Source: Streptomyces sp. DvalAA-43
Lineage (GTDB): Bacteria; Actinomycetota; Actinomycetes; Streptomycetales; Streptomycetaceae
Length of the DNA stretch: 64,000 nucleotides
NCBI RefSeq assembly: GCF_900091725.1
Contig: NZ_FMBW01000022.1
Span: forward strand, 18,657 to 82,656
Reading direction: 5' to 3'
Shown: positions 24,917 through 35,600 of the stretch, in pieces
Numbering within the stretch: position 1 is the first letter of the stretch
Layout: each line of letters starts with the position of its first letter
The notes under the pieces: generated by a model
What the model saw: only the letters and a program-made list of their open reading frames with translations
The model's database searches: none
Told to the model about the DNA's origin: nothing
Program-made: the position numbers and the translations under genes

Positions 24917-27900
24917 TCAGGCCTCCTGCCGGGCCTTGAGCAGGGCGGCCAGTCCGGCCACCGTGGGGTTCTCGAAGAGCAGTTGGAGTCCTTCCTCGGT
25001 GTCGCCCTCCCAGTGGAACTCCTCCCGCACCCGGGTCAGGATCTGCACGGCGTGCAGGGAGTCGCCGCCGATCTCGAAGAAGTTGTCCTCCACTCCGAAG
25101 CCGTCGAACTCCATGGCCTGTGCCCAGATGGCTGCCACGGCCGCCTCGGTCTCGTCGCGGGGAGCGACGATCTCGTAGGCGTCCAGCTCGCTCCAGGGCA
25201 CCGGCAGTCCGGCGGCGTCGACCTTGCCGTTGGCGCTGAGCGGGATGGCGTCGATGAACAGGCAGTGCTTGGGGACCATGTAGTCGGGGAGCAGTCCGGC
25301 CAGCTCCGCGAGCAGCTCCGCGCTCTCCGGCGCCCCGGTCCCGGCCGGGACGGCGTAGGCGACGAGCTGGCGGCGGCCGGTGGCGGGGTTGGTGTCCACC
25401 CGGGCGATCGCCCGGCTCACGCCGGGGAGCCGTTCCAGGGTGGCGGCGATCTCGCCGAGCTCCACCCGGTAGCCGTTGATCTTCACCTGGAAGTCGCGGC
25501 GGCCGAGGAACTCGATGTCCCCGTCGGGCAGGTAGCGGCCCAGGTCGCCGGTGCGGTAGAGCAGTTCGCCGGTCTCCGGGTGGGGTACGAAGCGTTCCGC
25601 CGTGCGTTCCCGGTCGGCCCAGTAGCCCTTGGCCACGCCGGTGCCACCGATCCAGATCTCGCCGGTCGCCCACACCGGCCGTGCCTCGAACCGGTCGTCG
25701 AGGACGTGCAGGGTCTGGTTGGCCAGCGGCTTGCCGTACGGGATCCGGGTCCACGCCGGCGGGACCTCGCCGATCGGGTGGTGCACCGACCAGATGGACG
25801 CCTCGGTGGCGCCGCCCAGGCTGATCACCTCGGCCCGCGGGTGCCGGGCGCGGACCGCGTCGGGCAGCGCCACCGGGATCCAGTCGCCGCTGAGCAGCAC
25901 GAGCCGCAGGTCACCGGCCCTTTCCTCGGACGGGCGGGCGGACGAGTCGGCCCACAGCTGCATCAGGGCGGGCACCGAGTTCCACACGGTGATGCCGTGG
26001 CGCTCCACCAGCTCGGCCCAGCAGACGGGGTCGTAGGAGCGTTCGGCGCTCGGCAGGACGAGGGTGCCGCCGGCCGCGAGGGTGCCGAAGACGTCGTAGA
26101 CGGAGAGGTCGAAGGTCAGCGCGGAGAGGCCGAGCACCCGGTCCGTCGGGCCCACCGAGAAACGCCGGTTGAGGTCCTGGATGGTGTTCACGGCTCCGCG
26201 GTGGTCGATCATCACGCCCTTGGGGACGCCGGTGGAGCCGGAGGTGAAGATGACGTAGGCGAGGTCCTCGGGCGCCGGTGCGGTGTCCGGCGCCGAGTCC
26301 GGCTGCGCCAGGGTCTCGGCGTCGTCCAGGGCCACCAGGACCGTCCCGTCGGGCCAGTCCAGCTCGTCGCGGTACCGGGACGACGTGACCACGACGCCCA
26401 CCCGGCCGGACTCCATCAGCTGCCGACGGCGGGCCGCGGGCCACTGCGGATCGACCGGGAGGTAGGCCGCGCCGGAGGCCACCACCCCGAGAACCGCCGG
26501 GACCTGCTCCGGGCTCTTGTCCAGCACGACGCCGACCAGCGTGCCGGGCGTCGCACCGAGCCCCGCGAGCCGGTGCGCGAGCCGGTACGCCGAGGCCATC
26601 ACCTCGCCGTAGCCGAGCCGGCCGCTGTCGGACAGCACGGCCGTGGCGTCCGGGGTGCGGAGCGCCTGCTCGGCGACGATGCCGAGCAGTGTCCCGCCGG
26701 GCAGGTCGAGGCCGGTGGCGTTGACTCCGTCGCGCTGTTCGAGCTGCGGGCGCGGGGCCGAGACCGTCGGGCCCAGGGCGTCCCAGAGGCCCGGCTCGCT
26801 GCTCAGCCGGTCCAGCAGGGCCTGGAAGGTGGCGAACATGTCGTCGAGCAGGCCCTCGGGGAACAGGGCCTCCACCGCGTCCCAGTTGAAGACCAGCTCC
26901 CCGTTCTCCTCCAGCACCTGGTGGTCGAGCCAGACCTGGGGGGTCTGGCTCACCCCGTGCCGGTACTCGCCGAAGAAGGCCATGCCGTCCATCGCGTCGG
27001 CGTCGCCCGAGAAGCCGAGCGCGCTGGTGAAGACGATCGGCATCCCGGCCCCGGGTCCGCTGCCGAGCCGCCGCGCCCGCTCCCGCAGGACCCGGACACC
27101 GCTGTACGACAGGTGTTCCAGGTCCTTCATCAGCTGTTGCTGGAAGCCCGCGGTCCGCCGGGCGAAGGTCTGGTCCTGGCCGCCGCTCACCTGGAGCAGG
27201 GTCAGCGAGGTGAAGTCGCCGATGATCTCGCCGAGCTGCGGGTGGACCTCGGCGGGCCGGTTGAAGAGCGTCAGGTTGAGGGTGAAGTCGCTCTGCAGCG
27301 TCCAGAGGCGCAGCACGTCGGTGAAGGCCGCCAGCAGGACGGAGGACGGGGTGAGGCCGCGTTCCCGGGCGTTCTTCTTGACCAGCTCCCACTGCTCGCG
27401 GGGCAGGCCGGCCCGGCGCCGGGTGAAGACGGTGCGGTCCGCCGAACCGGGCTGGATCGCCAGGGGCAGGTCGGGGGCGGGGGCCAGTTCGTCGAGGCGG
27501 TCCAGCCAGTATTTCTCGGCGGCCCGGTAGCGGGCTCCGTCGCGCTTCTCCTCCTCGGCGAGGACGAAGTCCCGGTAGCCGATCGCGAACGGCTCCGGCT
27601 GCCAGGTCTCGTCCTCGTAGTGACGCTGCCAGTCACGGAAGAGGAGGTCGAAGCTGTAGGCGTCCATGATGAGCAGGTCGAGGCTGATGTGCAGACGGAG
27701 CCCGTCGCGGTGCCGGGTCGCGCGGATGTCGAACAGCGGCCAGGTGTCGGGGGCGAGGACCTGGTGGTCGAGTTCGGCCCGCAGGGTCCGCAGGTGTTCC
27801 TCGAAGGCGTCCTCGGTCGCGTCGCCCTGGTCGTAGAACCGGATCCCGTACTCCGGGACCTCGGAGAGCACCCGCTGGCGGCCGTCCGGCCCGATCACGG

Positions 27901-28288
27901 CTCGGAGCATGTCGTGCCGGGCGATCACCTTCCGCAGGGCCCTCTCCAGGCGTGCCACGTCGAGGCCGTCGCGGTCGAGCTCGAAGTAGAAGTGTGTCGC
28001 CACCCCGCCCAGTTCCAGGGCACGGTTGTGGCCGATCCAGTAGGCGTGCTGAATGTCCGTCAGGACGAACGGCTCGTGCCGCTCGTCCGGCCGCGCGGTG
28101 AGCGCCGTCGGCTCGGCACCCTTCTCGGTGGCGCGCAGCAGGGTGATCAACTCGTCGCGCCGTGCCCGTAGTTCGTCCCGGAGCCGGGCGGTGAGCGCAC
28201 CGGGCGGCGCGATCACGTCGAGACTGTCGCCGGAGAGCCTCAGCTTGATGCCGAGCTGCTGGAGCTCCGATATCAGATCGTGGTCCAT
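24917..28288 (-). CDS. NRPS, TubC-docking / Cy / A(Cys) / PCP
   Basis: 1123 aa. Residues 1-55 look like a TubC-type docking domain (ISELQQLGIKLRLSGD). A heterocyclisation domain (~70-500) has an intact Cy motif, DLLIMDAYS, near residue 203. The adenylation domain (~530-1000) gives the specificity residues D-L-Y-N-L-S-L-I-W (FDLSVYDVFG, VWNSVPA, LLSGDW, SLGGATEASIW), the classic cysteine code. The PCP site is FFEIGGDSLHAV near 1073. There is no thioesterase. It should load Cys, couple it to the acyl chain from the PKS and cyclise it to a thiazoline, then pass it to the other Cys module. The gene starts 19 bases after the stop of that module. Confidence 0.95.
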   Translation of the reverse strand: MDHDLISELQQLGIKLRLSGDSLDVIAPPGALTARLRDELRARRDELITLLRATEKGAEPTALTARPDERHEPFVLTDIQHAYWIGHNRALELGGVATHFYFELDRDGLDVARLERALRKVIARHDMLRAVIGPDGRQRVLSEVPEYGIRFYDQGDATEDAFEEHLRTLRAELDHQVLAPDTWPLFDIRATRHRDGLRLHISLDLLIMDAYSFDLLFRDWQRHYEDETWQPEPFAIGYRDFVLAEEEKRDGARYRAAEKYWLDRLDELAPAPDLPLAIQPGSADRTVFTRRRAGLPREQWELVKKNARERGLTPSSVLLAAFTDVLRLWTLQSDFTLNLTLFNRPAEVHPQLGEIIGDFTSLTLLQVSGGQDQTFARRTAGFQQQLMKDLEHLSYSGVRVLRERARRLGSGPGAGMPIVFTSALGFSGDADAMDGMAFFGEYRHGVSQTPQVWLDHQVLEENGELVFNWDAVEALFPEGLLDDMFATFQALLDRLSSEPGLWDALGPTVSAPRPQLEQRDGVNATGLDLPGGTLLGIVAEQALRTPDATAVLSDSGRLGYGEVMASAYRLAHRLAGLGATPGTLVGVVLDKSPEQVPAVLGVVASGAAYLPVDPQWPAARRRQLMESGRVGVVVTSSRYRDELDWPDGTVLVALDDAETLAQPDSAPDTAPAPEDLAYVIFTSGSTGVPKGVMIDHRGAVNTIQDLNRRFSVGPTDRVLGLSALTFDLSVYDVFGTLAAGGTLVLPSAERSYDPVCWAELVERHGITVWNSVPALMQLWADSSARPSEERAGDLRLVLLSGDWIPVALPDAVRARHPRAEVISLGGATEASIWSVHHPIGEVPPAWTRIPYGKPLANQTLHVLDDRFEARPVWATGEIWIGGTGVAKGYWADRERTAERFVPHPETGELLYRTGDLGRYLPDGDIEFLGRRDFQVKINGYRVELGEIAATLERLPGVSRAIARVDTNPATGRRQLVAYAVPAGTGAPESAELLAELAGLLPDYMVPKHCLFIDAIPLSANGKVDAAGLPVPWSELDAYEIVAPRDETEAAVAAIWAQAMEFDGFGVEDNFFEIGGDSLHAVQILTRVREEFHWEGDTEEGLQLLFENPTVAGLAALLKARQEA

Positions 28289-28307
28289 CGCGGGTCCTCC
28301 CCTGGGG

Positions 28308-31300
28308 TCAGTGCTGAGCGGGACAGGTGGTCATGAGTGCGGCGACGGCCGCGACATGGGCGTCGGTGAGCAGTGTGTGGTGGGTGCCGTCGGTCCGCTC
28401 GGCGGTGGTCCGGCCGCTGGTGAGCGAGGACCAGCCCCACTCCGCGGAGTCCGTGTGCGGGTGGTCCGCGAACTCGGTCACGCTCCCGTGCGCCGCCCGG
28501 ACCACGGTGATGTCGGCCGCGACCGTGGACGCGCGATAGCGGTGGCACGCGGTGATGATGCCCCGGAACACCGGCCAGCTCAGGGCCAGGTCGGCGGCGT
28601 CGGGGAGGTCGAGGCCCTGTTCCCGGGCCAGTGCCACGGTCCGGGTGAGCCGCTCCGGCGCCGGGGAGGCGGCCAGTTCGGCCGCGTCGGCGGGGCGGAC
28701 CGCCGCAGGGTCGAAGCCGACGTCCAGGTCCTCCAGGAACCACAGGAGCATAGCCGCCTCGCCGGGCTCGGCCGCCTCGGGGGTCCCCTGGTCCGGGGCC
28801 GGTGAGTCGATCACCACGAGCCGCTCCACGGTCTCGCCCCGCTGCTCCAGCAGCCGGGCCAGCTCGAAGGCGATCACCGAGCCGGACGACCAGCCGGCCA
28901 GCCGGTAGGGGCCGTGCGGGCGGGCCGCGAGCAGCGCCCGGACGTAGCACTCGGCCAGTGCCTCCACGGAGTCCAGCGGCTCCCTGCCCACCCCCGGGCC
29001 GGGTGCCTGGCAGGCGTACGCGGGCCCGTCGAGCAGTTCCGCCAGTCCCCGGTAGCAGAGCACGTTCCCTCCGGCCGGGTGCACCAGCACCCAGGGGGTC
29101 CCGTCGCCCGTGTCGTCGAGCGCCACCAGCGGGGACCACTCGTCCTGTCCGGTCTCCAGCAGCGCGGCGAGCGCGGCGACGGTCCGATGCTCCAGCAGCG
29201 CGCCGAGCGGGGCGCGCAGGCCCAGCCGTGTGCCGACCAGGCCGATGACGCGCAGCGCGGCGAAGGACTGTCCGCCGAGGTCGAAGAAGTCGTCGTGGAC
29301 GCCGACCGGTTCGACCCCGAGGACCGATTCCCAGATCTCCACGAGGACCTTCTCGGTCTCCGTCCGGGGCGCCGTGTACGTACGGGTCCGGCCGTCCTGC
29401 GCGGGGCCCATGGCCTCCAGGGCGCGGCGGTCCAGTTTGCCGTTGGCCGTGAGCGGCAGGCCGTCGACGACGACGACGAAACTCGGTACGAGGTGGCCGG
29501 GCAGCCGGTCGGCCAGGTAGGCGCGCAGCTCCTCCGGTTCCGGGCGCGGTACGTCCGGCTCGGCGACGGCGTAACCGGCGAGCTGCCGTCCCGAGCCGGA
29601 GGCGCGGGCGACGACGACCGCGTGCCGCACGGCCGGATGCTGGGCCAGCGCGTGCTCGATCTCGCCCGGCTCCACCCGGAACCCCTGGATCTTGACCTGG
29701 AAGTCGGCGCGTCCCAGGAACTCGATGTCCCCGTCGGGCAGATAGCGGCCGTGGTCGCCGGTCCGGTACAGCCGCTCGCCGGTGACCGGGTCGGTGATGA
29801 AGGAGGCCGCCGTCCGGTCGGGGTCGTCGAGGTAGCCGAGTGCGACGCCGGTACCGCCGATGAACAGGTCGCCGGTGACCCAGTCGGGGGCGTCCCGGCC
29901 CACCGCGTCCAGCACCCGCCAGGTCTGGTTTCCCAGCGGACGGCCGTAGGGGATGCTCGACCAGGCCGGGTCGACCCGGTCGATCGGGTGGTGGATGGAC
30001 CAGATCGAGGCCTCGGTCGCGCCGCCGAGGCTCACCACCCGCGCGTGGGGTGCGATCCGGGCGATCAGGTCCGGGAGCCGGACCGGGATCCAGTCACCGC
30101 TCAGCAGGACCACGCGGAGTGCGGGGAAGGTCAGACCGGCCTGCTCGGCGGCCTCCGCGAACAGCTGCATGATCGCCGGTACCGAGTTCCAGACCGTGAC
30201 GCCGTGTTCCCGCACCAGGTCGGCCCACTGTCCCGGGCTCGCGGCTCCGGCCGGGGGCAGCAGCAGGGTCGCACCGGCCTCGGCGGTGCCGAAGACGTCG
30301 TAGACGGAGAGGTCGAAGCAGAGCGAGGAGACGCCGAAGACCACGTCGTCCTGGCCGATGCCGAACCTGCGGTTGATGTCGACCACGGTGTTCAGCGGTC
30401 CTCGGTGGTCGAGTACCGCGCCCTTGGGCTTGCCGCTGGACCCCGAGGTGTAGATGACGTAGGCGGTGTCGCCGGGGTCGCCCTCGTGCACGGGTGCCGG
30501 GCCCTTCACCGGCTCCGCTTCCGCGACCGTCAGCACCGGGCGGCCGGTGGCCGGGGCGAGGGAGTCCCGCTCGTCCGCCGAGGTGATCACGGCGGCGACC
30601 CGGGCGTCCACGAGGAGCTCGCCCACGCGTTCTCGGGGCCAGCCGGGGTCGATGGGCACATAGGCGGCCCCGGCCGCGAGCACGCCGTGGACGGCGGCGA
30701 TCTGTTCACCGCCCTTCGGCAGGACGACGGCGACCTTGTCGCCGGGCCTGACACCGTTGCGGTGCAGGAGGGCGGCGACGTCCTGGGCGCGGGCGTGCAG
30801 TTCCGCGTAGTCCATGGCGCCGTCCGCCGCCACCACGGCCGGCGCCCCGGGGCGCCGGCCGGCCTGCCGGGCCAGCGCGCGGCCGAGCAGGCCCTCGGGG
30901 ATGTCGCAGGCCGTGTCGTTGACCGCGGCGCGGCGTGCGCGCTGTCCGTCCGGCAGCAGGCCGAAGGAGCCTCGCGTCCAGGCCGCCGGGTCGTCCGCGA
31001 GCAGCAGGAGCAGGTCCCGGTAGGCCGTGTGCATGGCGTCGACCAGACCGGCCGGGAACATGGTCTCGACCAGGTCCCAGACCACCCAGAGGCCGCCGTC
31101 GCTCTGCTCCCAGAACTGGTTGTCGAGCAGCACCTGTGGCGTCTCCAGGTGGCTGAAGACCGGCTGGTCGAGGTGGCCCATGAACAGTCCGCTGCCGACC
31201 ACGAACGGGCAGGCCGCGCGGCCGGGCGTACGCCGTACCTGGTTGAGCGTCTGGAGGACCTTCACCCCGCTCCAGTAGGTGTGTTCCATGTCGGTCATGA

Positions 31301-32489
31301 CCTGGCTCTGCAGCCGTCGGGCCCGGTCGCGGAAGGTCTCGTCGTGCCGCCAGTCGACCTCCAGCGGGTACAGCGAGGCGAAGTTGCCGACCACCTCCGA
31401 GATCTGCGGATGGATCGGCAGCCGGTGGGTCATCATGTTGTTCAGCAGGAAGTGCCGGGAGCCGCTCCAGTACGCCACGAGTTCGGCGTAGACCGCGTAC
31501 ACGGCGTTGGTCGTGGTGACACCGTTGTCCGTCGCCCGCTGCTTGAAGCGGGTCCACTGGTCGGCGGTCAGGGTGAATTCGCGCCGGGTGAGCTGGACCC
31601 GGGTGCGGGTGTCCGTACCGCTCACCAGCGGCAGGTTCGGTGCTTCCGGCCAGGCGGCCATCCGGTCGCACCAGTACTTCCGGGAGGCTTCGCCGCGCTC
31701 CGACTCCTCCAGGGCGGCCAGTGCCAGCACACAGTCGCGGTAGGCCAGATCCAGTTCCGGCAGGGTCTCGGACGGGTCGTGGTAGCTGCGCAGCACGCTG
31801 TCGAGGAAGCGGCCGGTGCCGGGGCCGTCGCTGAAGAAGTTGTTGTTGTTGTAGTGCAGCCTCGCCCGGCCGTCGCCGTAGCGGGTGATCCGCACGTCCA
31901 TCCAGGGCCAGGTGTCCAGCGGGAGTTCGGCGGCCTGCATCTCGTCCCGGGTCCGCTCGACGACGGCCCGTGCCTCGGCCTCGGGGGCCTGCCGGACATC
32001 CGCGACCCGGACCTTCACCGGTGCGGGGTCACGGACGGTCTCCAGCTGGAGGTCGTCGCGCACCACCACCAGACTGTCGCGCTGGCGGTGCAGCATGCGG
32101 TTGAGCGCGGCCTCGAAGCGCTCGGGGTCGAGTTCCTCGAAGTCGAACTCCATGTACTGGTGCGGCCGGACGTGGTACTCGAACTGGGCGGTGCTGCCGA
32201 CCAGGAACGACATCTGGAGGTCGGACGGCGGGAACGGCTCGTGGCGCCGTTGCTCGTCGCGGACGACCTGCGGGAGCGCGCCGGTCTGCCGGGCGGCGTC
32301 GCCCTGTTTGAGCAGGGCGACCAGCTCCGCCTTGCGTTCGGTGAGTTCCTGCCGGATCTGGTCGGGGAGCGAGCCGGCGGTGGCGCGCACCTCGATGCGG
32401 TCGCCGTCGACCAGCCGCAGGCGGACGCCGTGCTGGGCGAGCCGGCCGAGCAGCTCGGCCGGGTCGGCGTGGCCTCCGTGTGCTGTCAT
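28308..32489 (-). CDS. NRPS, TubC-docking / Cy-like / A(Cys) / PCP / TE
   Basis: 1393 aa. TubC-like docking domain (~1-60), Cy-like condensation domain (~75-500), cysteine-type adenylation domain with the same D-L-Y-N-L-S-L-I-W residues, PCP (FFDLGGQSFAAL, ~1075) and a terminal thioesterase (LAGWSSGSVIAFEL, ~1200). The Cy motif is degenerate: where DxxxxDxxS is expected the protein reads NNFFSDGPG (near residue 215), preceded by a run of four Asn codons. It may still condense Cys but probably does not cyclise it normally. With the TE it should be the last module. The ATG at 32489 has a GGAG site. Confidence 0.93.
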   Translation of the reverse strand: MTAHGGHADPAELLGRLAQHGVRLRLVDGDRIEVRATAGSLPDQIRQELTERKAELVALLKQGDAARQTGALPQVVRDEQRRHEPFPPSDLQMSFLVGSTAQFEYHVRPHQYMEFDFEELDPERFEAALNRMLHRQRDSLVVVRDDLQLETVRDPAPVKVRVADVRQAPEAEARAVVERTRDEMQAAELPLDTWPWMDVRITRYGDGRARLHYNNNNFFSDGPGTGRFLDSVLRSYHDPSETLPELDLAYRDCVLALAALEESERGEASRKYWCDRMAAWPEAPNLPLVSGTDTRTRVQLTRREFTLTADQWTRFKQRATDNGVTTTNAVYAVYAELVAYWSGSRHFLLNNMMTHRLPIHPQISEVVGNFASLYPLEVDWRHDETFRDRARRLQSQVMTDMEHTYWSGVKVLQTLNQVRRTPGRAACPFVVGSGLFMGHLDQPVFSHLETPQVLLDNQFWEQSDGGLWVVWDLVETMFPAGLVDAMHTAYRDLLLLLADDPAAWTRGSFGLLPDGQRARRAAVNDTACDIPEGLLGRALARQAGRRPGAPAVVAADGAMDYAELHARAQDVAALLHRNGVRPGDKVAVVLPKGGEQIAAVHGVLAAGAAYVPIDPGWPRERVGELLVDARVAAVITSADERDSLAPATGRPVLTVAEAEPVKGPAPVHEGDPGDTAYVIYTSGSSGKPKGAVLDHRGPLNTVVDINRRFGIGQDDVVFGVSSLCFDLSVYDVFGTAEAGATLLLPPAGAASPGQWADLVREHGVTVWNSVPAIMQLFAEAAEQAGLTFPALRVVLLSGDWIPVRLPDLIARIAPHARVVSLGGATEASIWSIHHPIDRVDPAWSSIPYGRPLGNQTWRVLDAVGRDAPDWVTGDLFIGGTGVALGYLDDPDRTAASFITDPVTGERLYRTGDHGRYLPDGDIEFLGRADFQVKIQGFRVEPGEIEHALAQHPAVRHAVVVARASGSGRQLAGYAVAEPDVPRPEPEELRAYLADRLPGHLVPSFVVVVDGLPLTANGKLDRRALEAMGPAQDGRTRTYTAPRTETEKVLVEIWESVLGVEPVGVHDDFFDLGGQSFAALRVIGLVGTRLGLRAPLGALLEHRTVAALAALLETGQDEWSPLVALDDTGDGTPWVLVHPAGGNVLCYRGLAELLDGPAYACQAPGPGVGREPLDSVEALAECYVRALLAARPHGPYRLAGWSSGSVIAFELARLLEQRGETVERLVVIDSPAPDQGTPEAAEPGEAAMLLWFLEDLDVGFDPAAVRPADAAELAASPAPERLTRTVALAREQGLDLPDAADLALSWPVFRGIITACHRYRASTVAADITVVRAAHGSVTEFADHPHTDSAEWGWSSLTSGRTTAERTDGTHHTLLTDAHVAAVAALMTTCPAQH

Positions 32490-32690
32490 TCCGGGAACTC
32501 CATTTCGGACGGTCGGGAGCGCCGGACCCGGTCGGGCCGACGCCGCCACGGGGAAGTGGTACGAAGTCGGGGGCCGGGGCGTGGGGGCCCCGGGGCACGG
32601 CACCACGGGGCCGGGGCGCGCCCGTGCGTCCGCCGGCCGGTGGACCGGCGGACGAGGGGGCGTGGATCGGCGGCGCGGTGTGCGCGTGGA
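32490..32690. other. 201-base intergenic between PKS and first NRPS
   Basis: GC-rich spacer on the same strand as both genes. No hairpin or motif copy that I can recognise; co-transcription with the PKS is possible. Confidence 0.4.
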
Positions 32691-35600
32691 TCAGATGGTG
32701 AGGACCTCGACGTCGTCGGCCCCGGCGTCGTCGGCCTCCGAGTCGTCGGCGACCAGACTGCGGAGCGTGATCTGTCGGTGGATCAGGTCGACCACGTCGG
32801 CGACGGTGTTGCCGCCGAACACGAACGAGGGCGGGACGTCCGCCGAGAAGTCGGCCAGCAGCCGGTTGCGCAGCCGTACGGCGCTCAGTGAGTCCAGGCC
32901 GAGTTCGCTCAGTCGGCGGTGCCCGAAGGTGGGCCGCAGCTCGTCCCGCTGCCGCGTCGTGAGGCCGAGCAGCTCACCGGCGGCGTCGAGGAGTTCCTCG
33001 CCGATCGCGGCCTTCCCGGCCTGCGGGTCCCGGAGCGCGAGCTCGGCCACCCGGTCGGCCGCGCGGCCCTCCTGGCCCTCCCGGCCCTCGGACGGTTCCA
33101 CCGGGGTGTCGGGCAGCTGCCCGTCCGGGGTGCGGTCCGGGGCCAGGTCGCTCAGCAGGGTGTACGGCAGCCGCCGGTTGTCCGTGGCGGTGAACCGGGC
33201 CCAGTCGACCGCCGCGAGCCCGGCCGCCGGGAGGCCGTCGTCCAGCAGGCCGCCGAGCGCCGCCAGGGCCTCTGCGGAGCCGATCCCGGTGATGCCGGTA
33301 CGGGCGAGCCGGGCGAGCAGCTCGGGACGGGCGGCCATGCCGGCCTGGGCCCAGGGGCCCCAGTTGACGCCGAGGGCCACCTGTCCCTCGTGGCAGCGCT
33401 GTTCGGCGAGCCCGTCCAGGAAGGCGTTGGCGGTGACATAGGCGGCCTGTCCGGCCGAGCCGGTCAGGGAGGCGAGCGACGAGAAGAGCACGAGGAAGTC
33501 GAGCTCGACACCGGCGGTCAGGGTGTGGAGGTTGCGCGCGCCCTGGACCTTCGGCCTGAGGACGGCCTCGAAGCGTGCGCGGTCGAGGTCGACCAGCGGG
33601 GCGTCGTCGGTGACGCCGGCGGCGTGGACGACACCGCGCAGCGGGGGCAGCTCCCGGTCGATCCGCCGGAACAGGCCGGTCGTCGCCGGAAGGTCGGCCA
33701 CATCGGCCGGCCAGAGCTCGACCCGCACCCCGGCGGCCCGCAGCTCCTGGACCTCGCGCGGGGTTCCGGCCGGTACGGAGCGGCTGGTCAGCACCAGGCA
33801 GCGCGCGCCCCGGTCGGCCAGCCACCGTGCGGTGGCCAGGCCCAGGGCACCGAGCCCGCCGGTCACCAGATAGCTGCCGTCCGGACGGACGGGTGCCGTC
33901 GCCGCGTCGCCGCGCCCGGATTCCCGCAGTCGGGCGGTGAACCACCGGCCGTCACGCACCGCCAGATGGCCGCGCCCCGGCAGTCCCGCGACGCGGGCGA
34001 GCACCCCGGACAGCGGCGGCTGTGTCCCGCCCGGCTCGAAGTCGACCTGGACGCATTTGAGTTCGGGGTACTCGGCGATGACCGCCCTGGCCAGTCCGGT
34101 GAGCATCGCCTGTCCGGCGTCCGGACGCGTCGGCAGCTGCGGGACCCGGACCGCGCCGGTCGAGCAGACGACGACCTCGGGGCGGTCCGCGGCGAACTCC
34201 CGCAGGAACTGCCGGAGGATCGCGAAGGCCGTACCGGCGGGCCCGGAGGGATCGCCGTCGGCTGCCGCCGGGGCCATCCGGAGGACCAGTCCGGCGACCG
34301 TGTCCGCCCGGTGACGGGCCTCGGTGAACAGCAGGGCCAGTTCCTCGTCCGAGGCGTCCGGGGCGACCACCAGTGCCTGGGCCGTGGTTCCGGCCCCGGC
34401 GCACCAGTCGTCGGCCGGTGACGCGTCGGTCCCGCAGACCAGCCAGGTGCCCGGCCGCCCGTCGGTGGCCTCCGGCGGGGCCGGGACCCAGTCGGTCCGG
34501 AGCGTCCGCACCCCGGCCCCGGCCGCCGCGGCGATCCGGTCCGGTGCGACCGGCCGGAGCCGCAGCGCCTCGACGGCCGCCAGCGGTTCGCCGTCGTCGG
34601 ACAGCAGATCCAGGTCGAAGGCGCGTGTGCCGTCGGCCCCGGGTCCGGCGTCGCGGACCACGCACCACACGTGTGCGGGCAGTCGGCGGTGGACGGTGAT
34701 CCGGTCGATGCCGACCGGGAGGAGGAGTTCCTCCGTATCGCCGAGGAAGGCGGCGGTCACGTGGAAGCAGGCGTCGAGCACCACGGGGTGCGCGTGGTGG
34801 GCCGCATGGTCCTCGGCCGGGAGCGTCACCTCGACCCGGCCGACGGCCCGCGTCCGGTCCGCCCAGAGCCGGCGCAGTCCGCGGAAGGCCGGGCCGTAGT
34901 CGAGTCCGCGTCCGCGCAGCGTCTTGTACAGCGTCTCGACGTCCAGTTCGGTCAGGCCGTCGCGGAGCCGGTCGAGGTCGGCCCGGGTGTCCGGGGCAGG
35001 TTCCGCCGCCTGTGCGGCGGCCACCGTGACGTGCTCCGTCCACTCGTCCCGCCCGGACACCCGGCTGAAGCCGCGGATCCGGTGCCCGGCCTCGACCACC
35101 GTCTGGGTGGTGACCGGTGCGTCGTCGGGCAGCGGCAGGAAGGCGGTGAAGGACACTCCGCGGAGCGACCACGGCCCGTCACCGGCGACCGCGCGGGCGG
35201 CCGCGTCGGCCCACTCCGTCATCGCGGCCCCGGGCAGCACCGGACGGCCCGCCACCCGGTGCTGGTCGAGGTACCAGGGCTGTTCGGCGGTCAGGGTGCG
35301 GGAGAACCAGTGGGCCTCGGCACCGGCGAGTTCGACGGGGGCGCCGAGCAGCGGGTGTCGCCCGTCTCCGCCGTCGGTGAACCAGTGCCGGGTCGGTTCG
35401 AGCGGGTGGCCCGGCAGGCGGACCGGCAGCGGCAGCCGTCCGTACGCCCCGTCCCGGTCCCGCAGCACCCCCGTCCAGTCGACCCGCCCGCCCCGGACGT
35501 ACCACTGCGCCAGTCCCTCGGCGAAGCGCCGGTCGTCGGTGTCGTCGCGGTGCAGACTCGGCAGGCTGACCGCCTCGGTCAGCGCGGCCTCGATGAGCGG

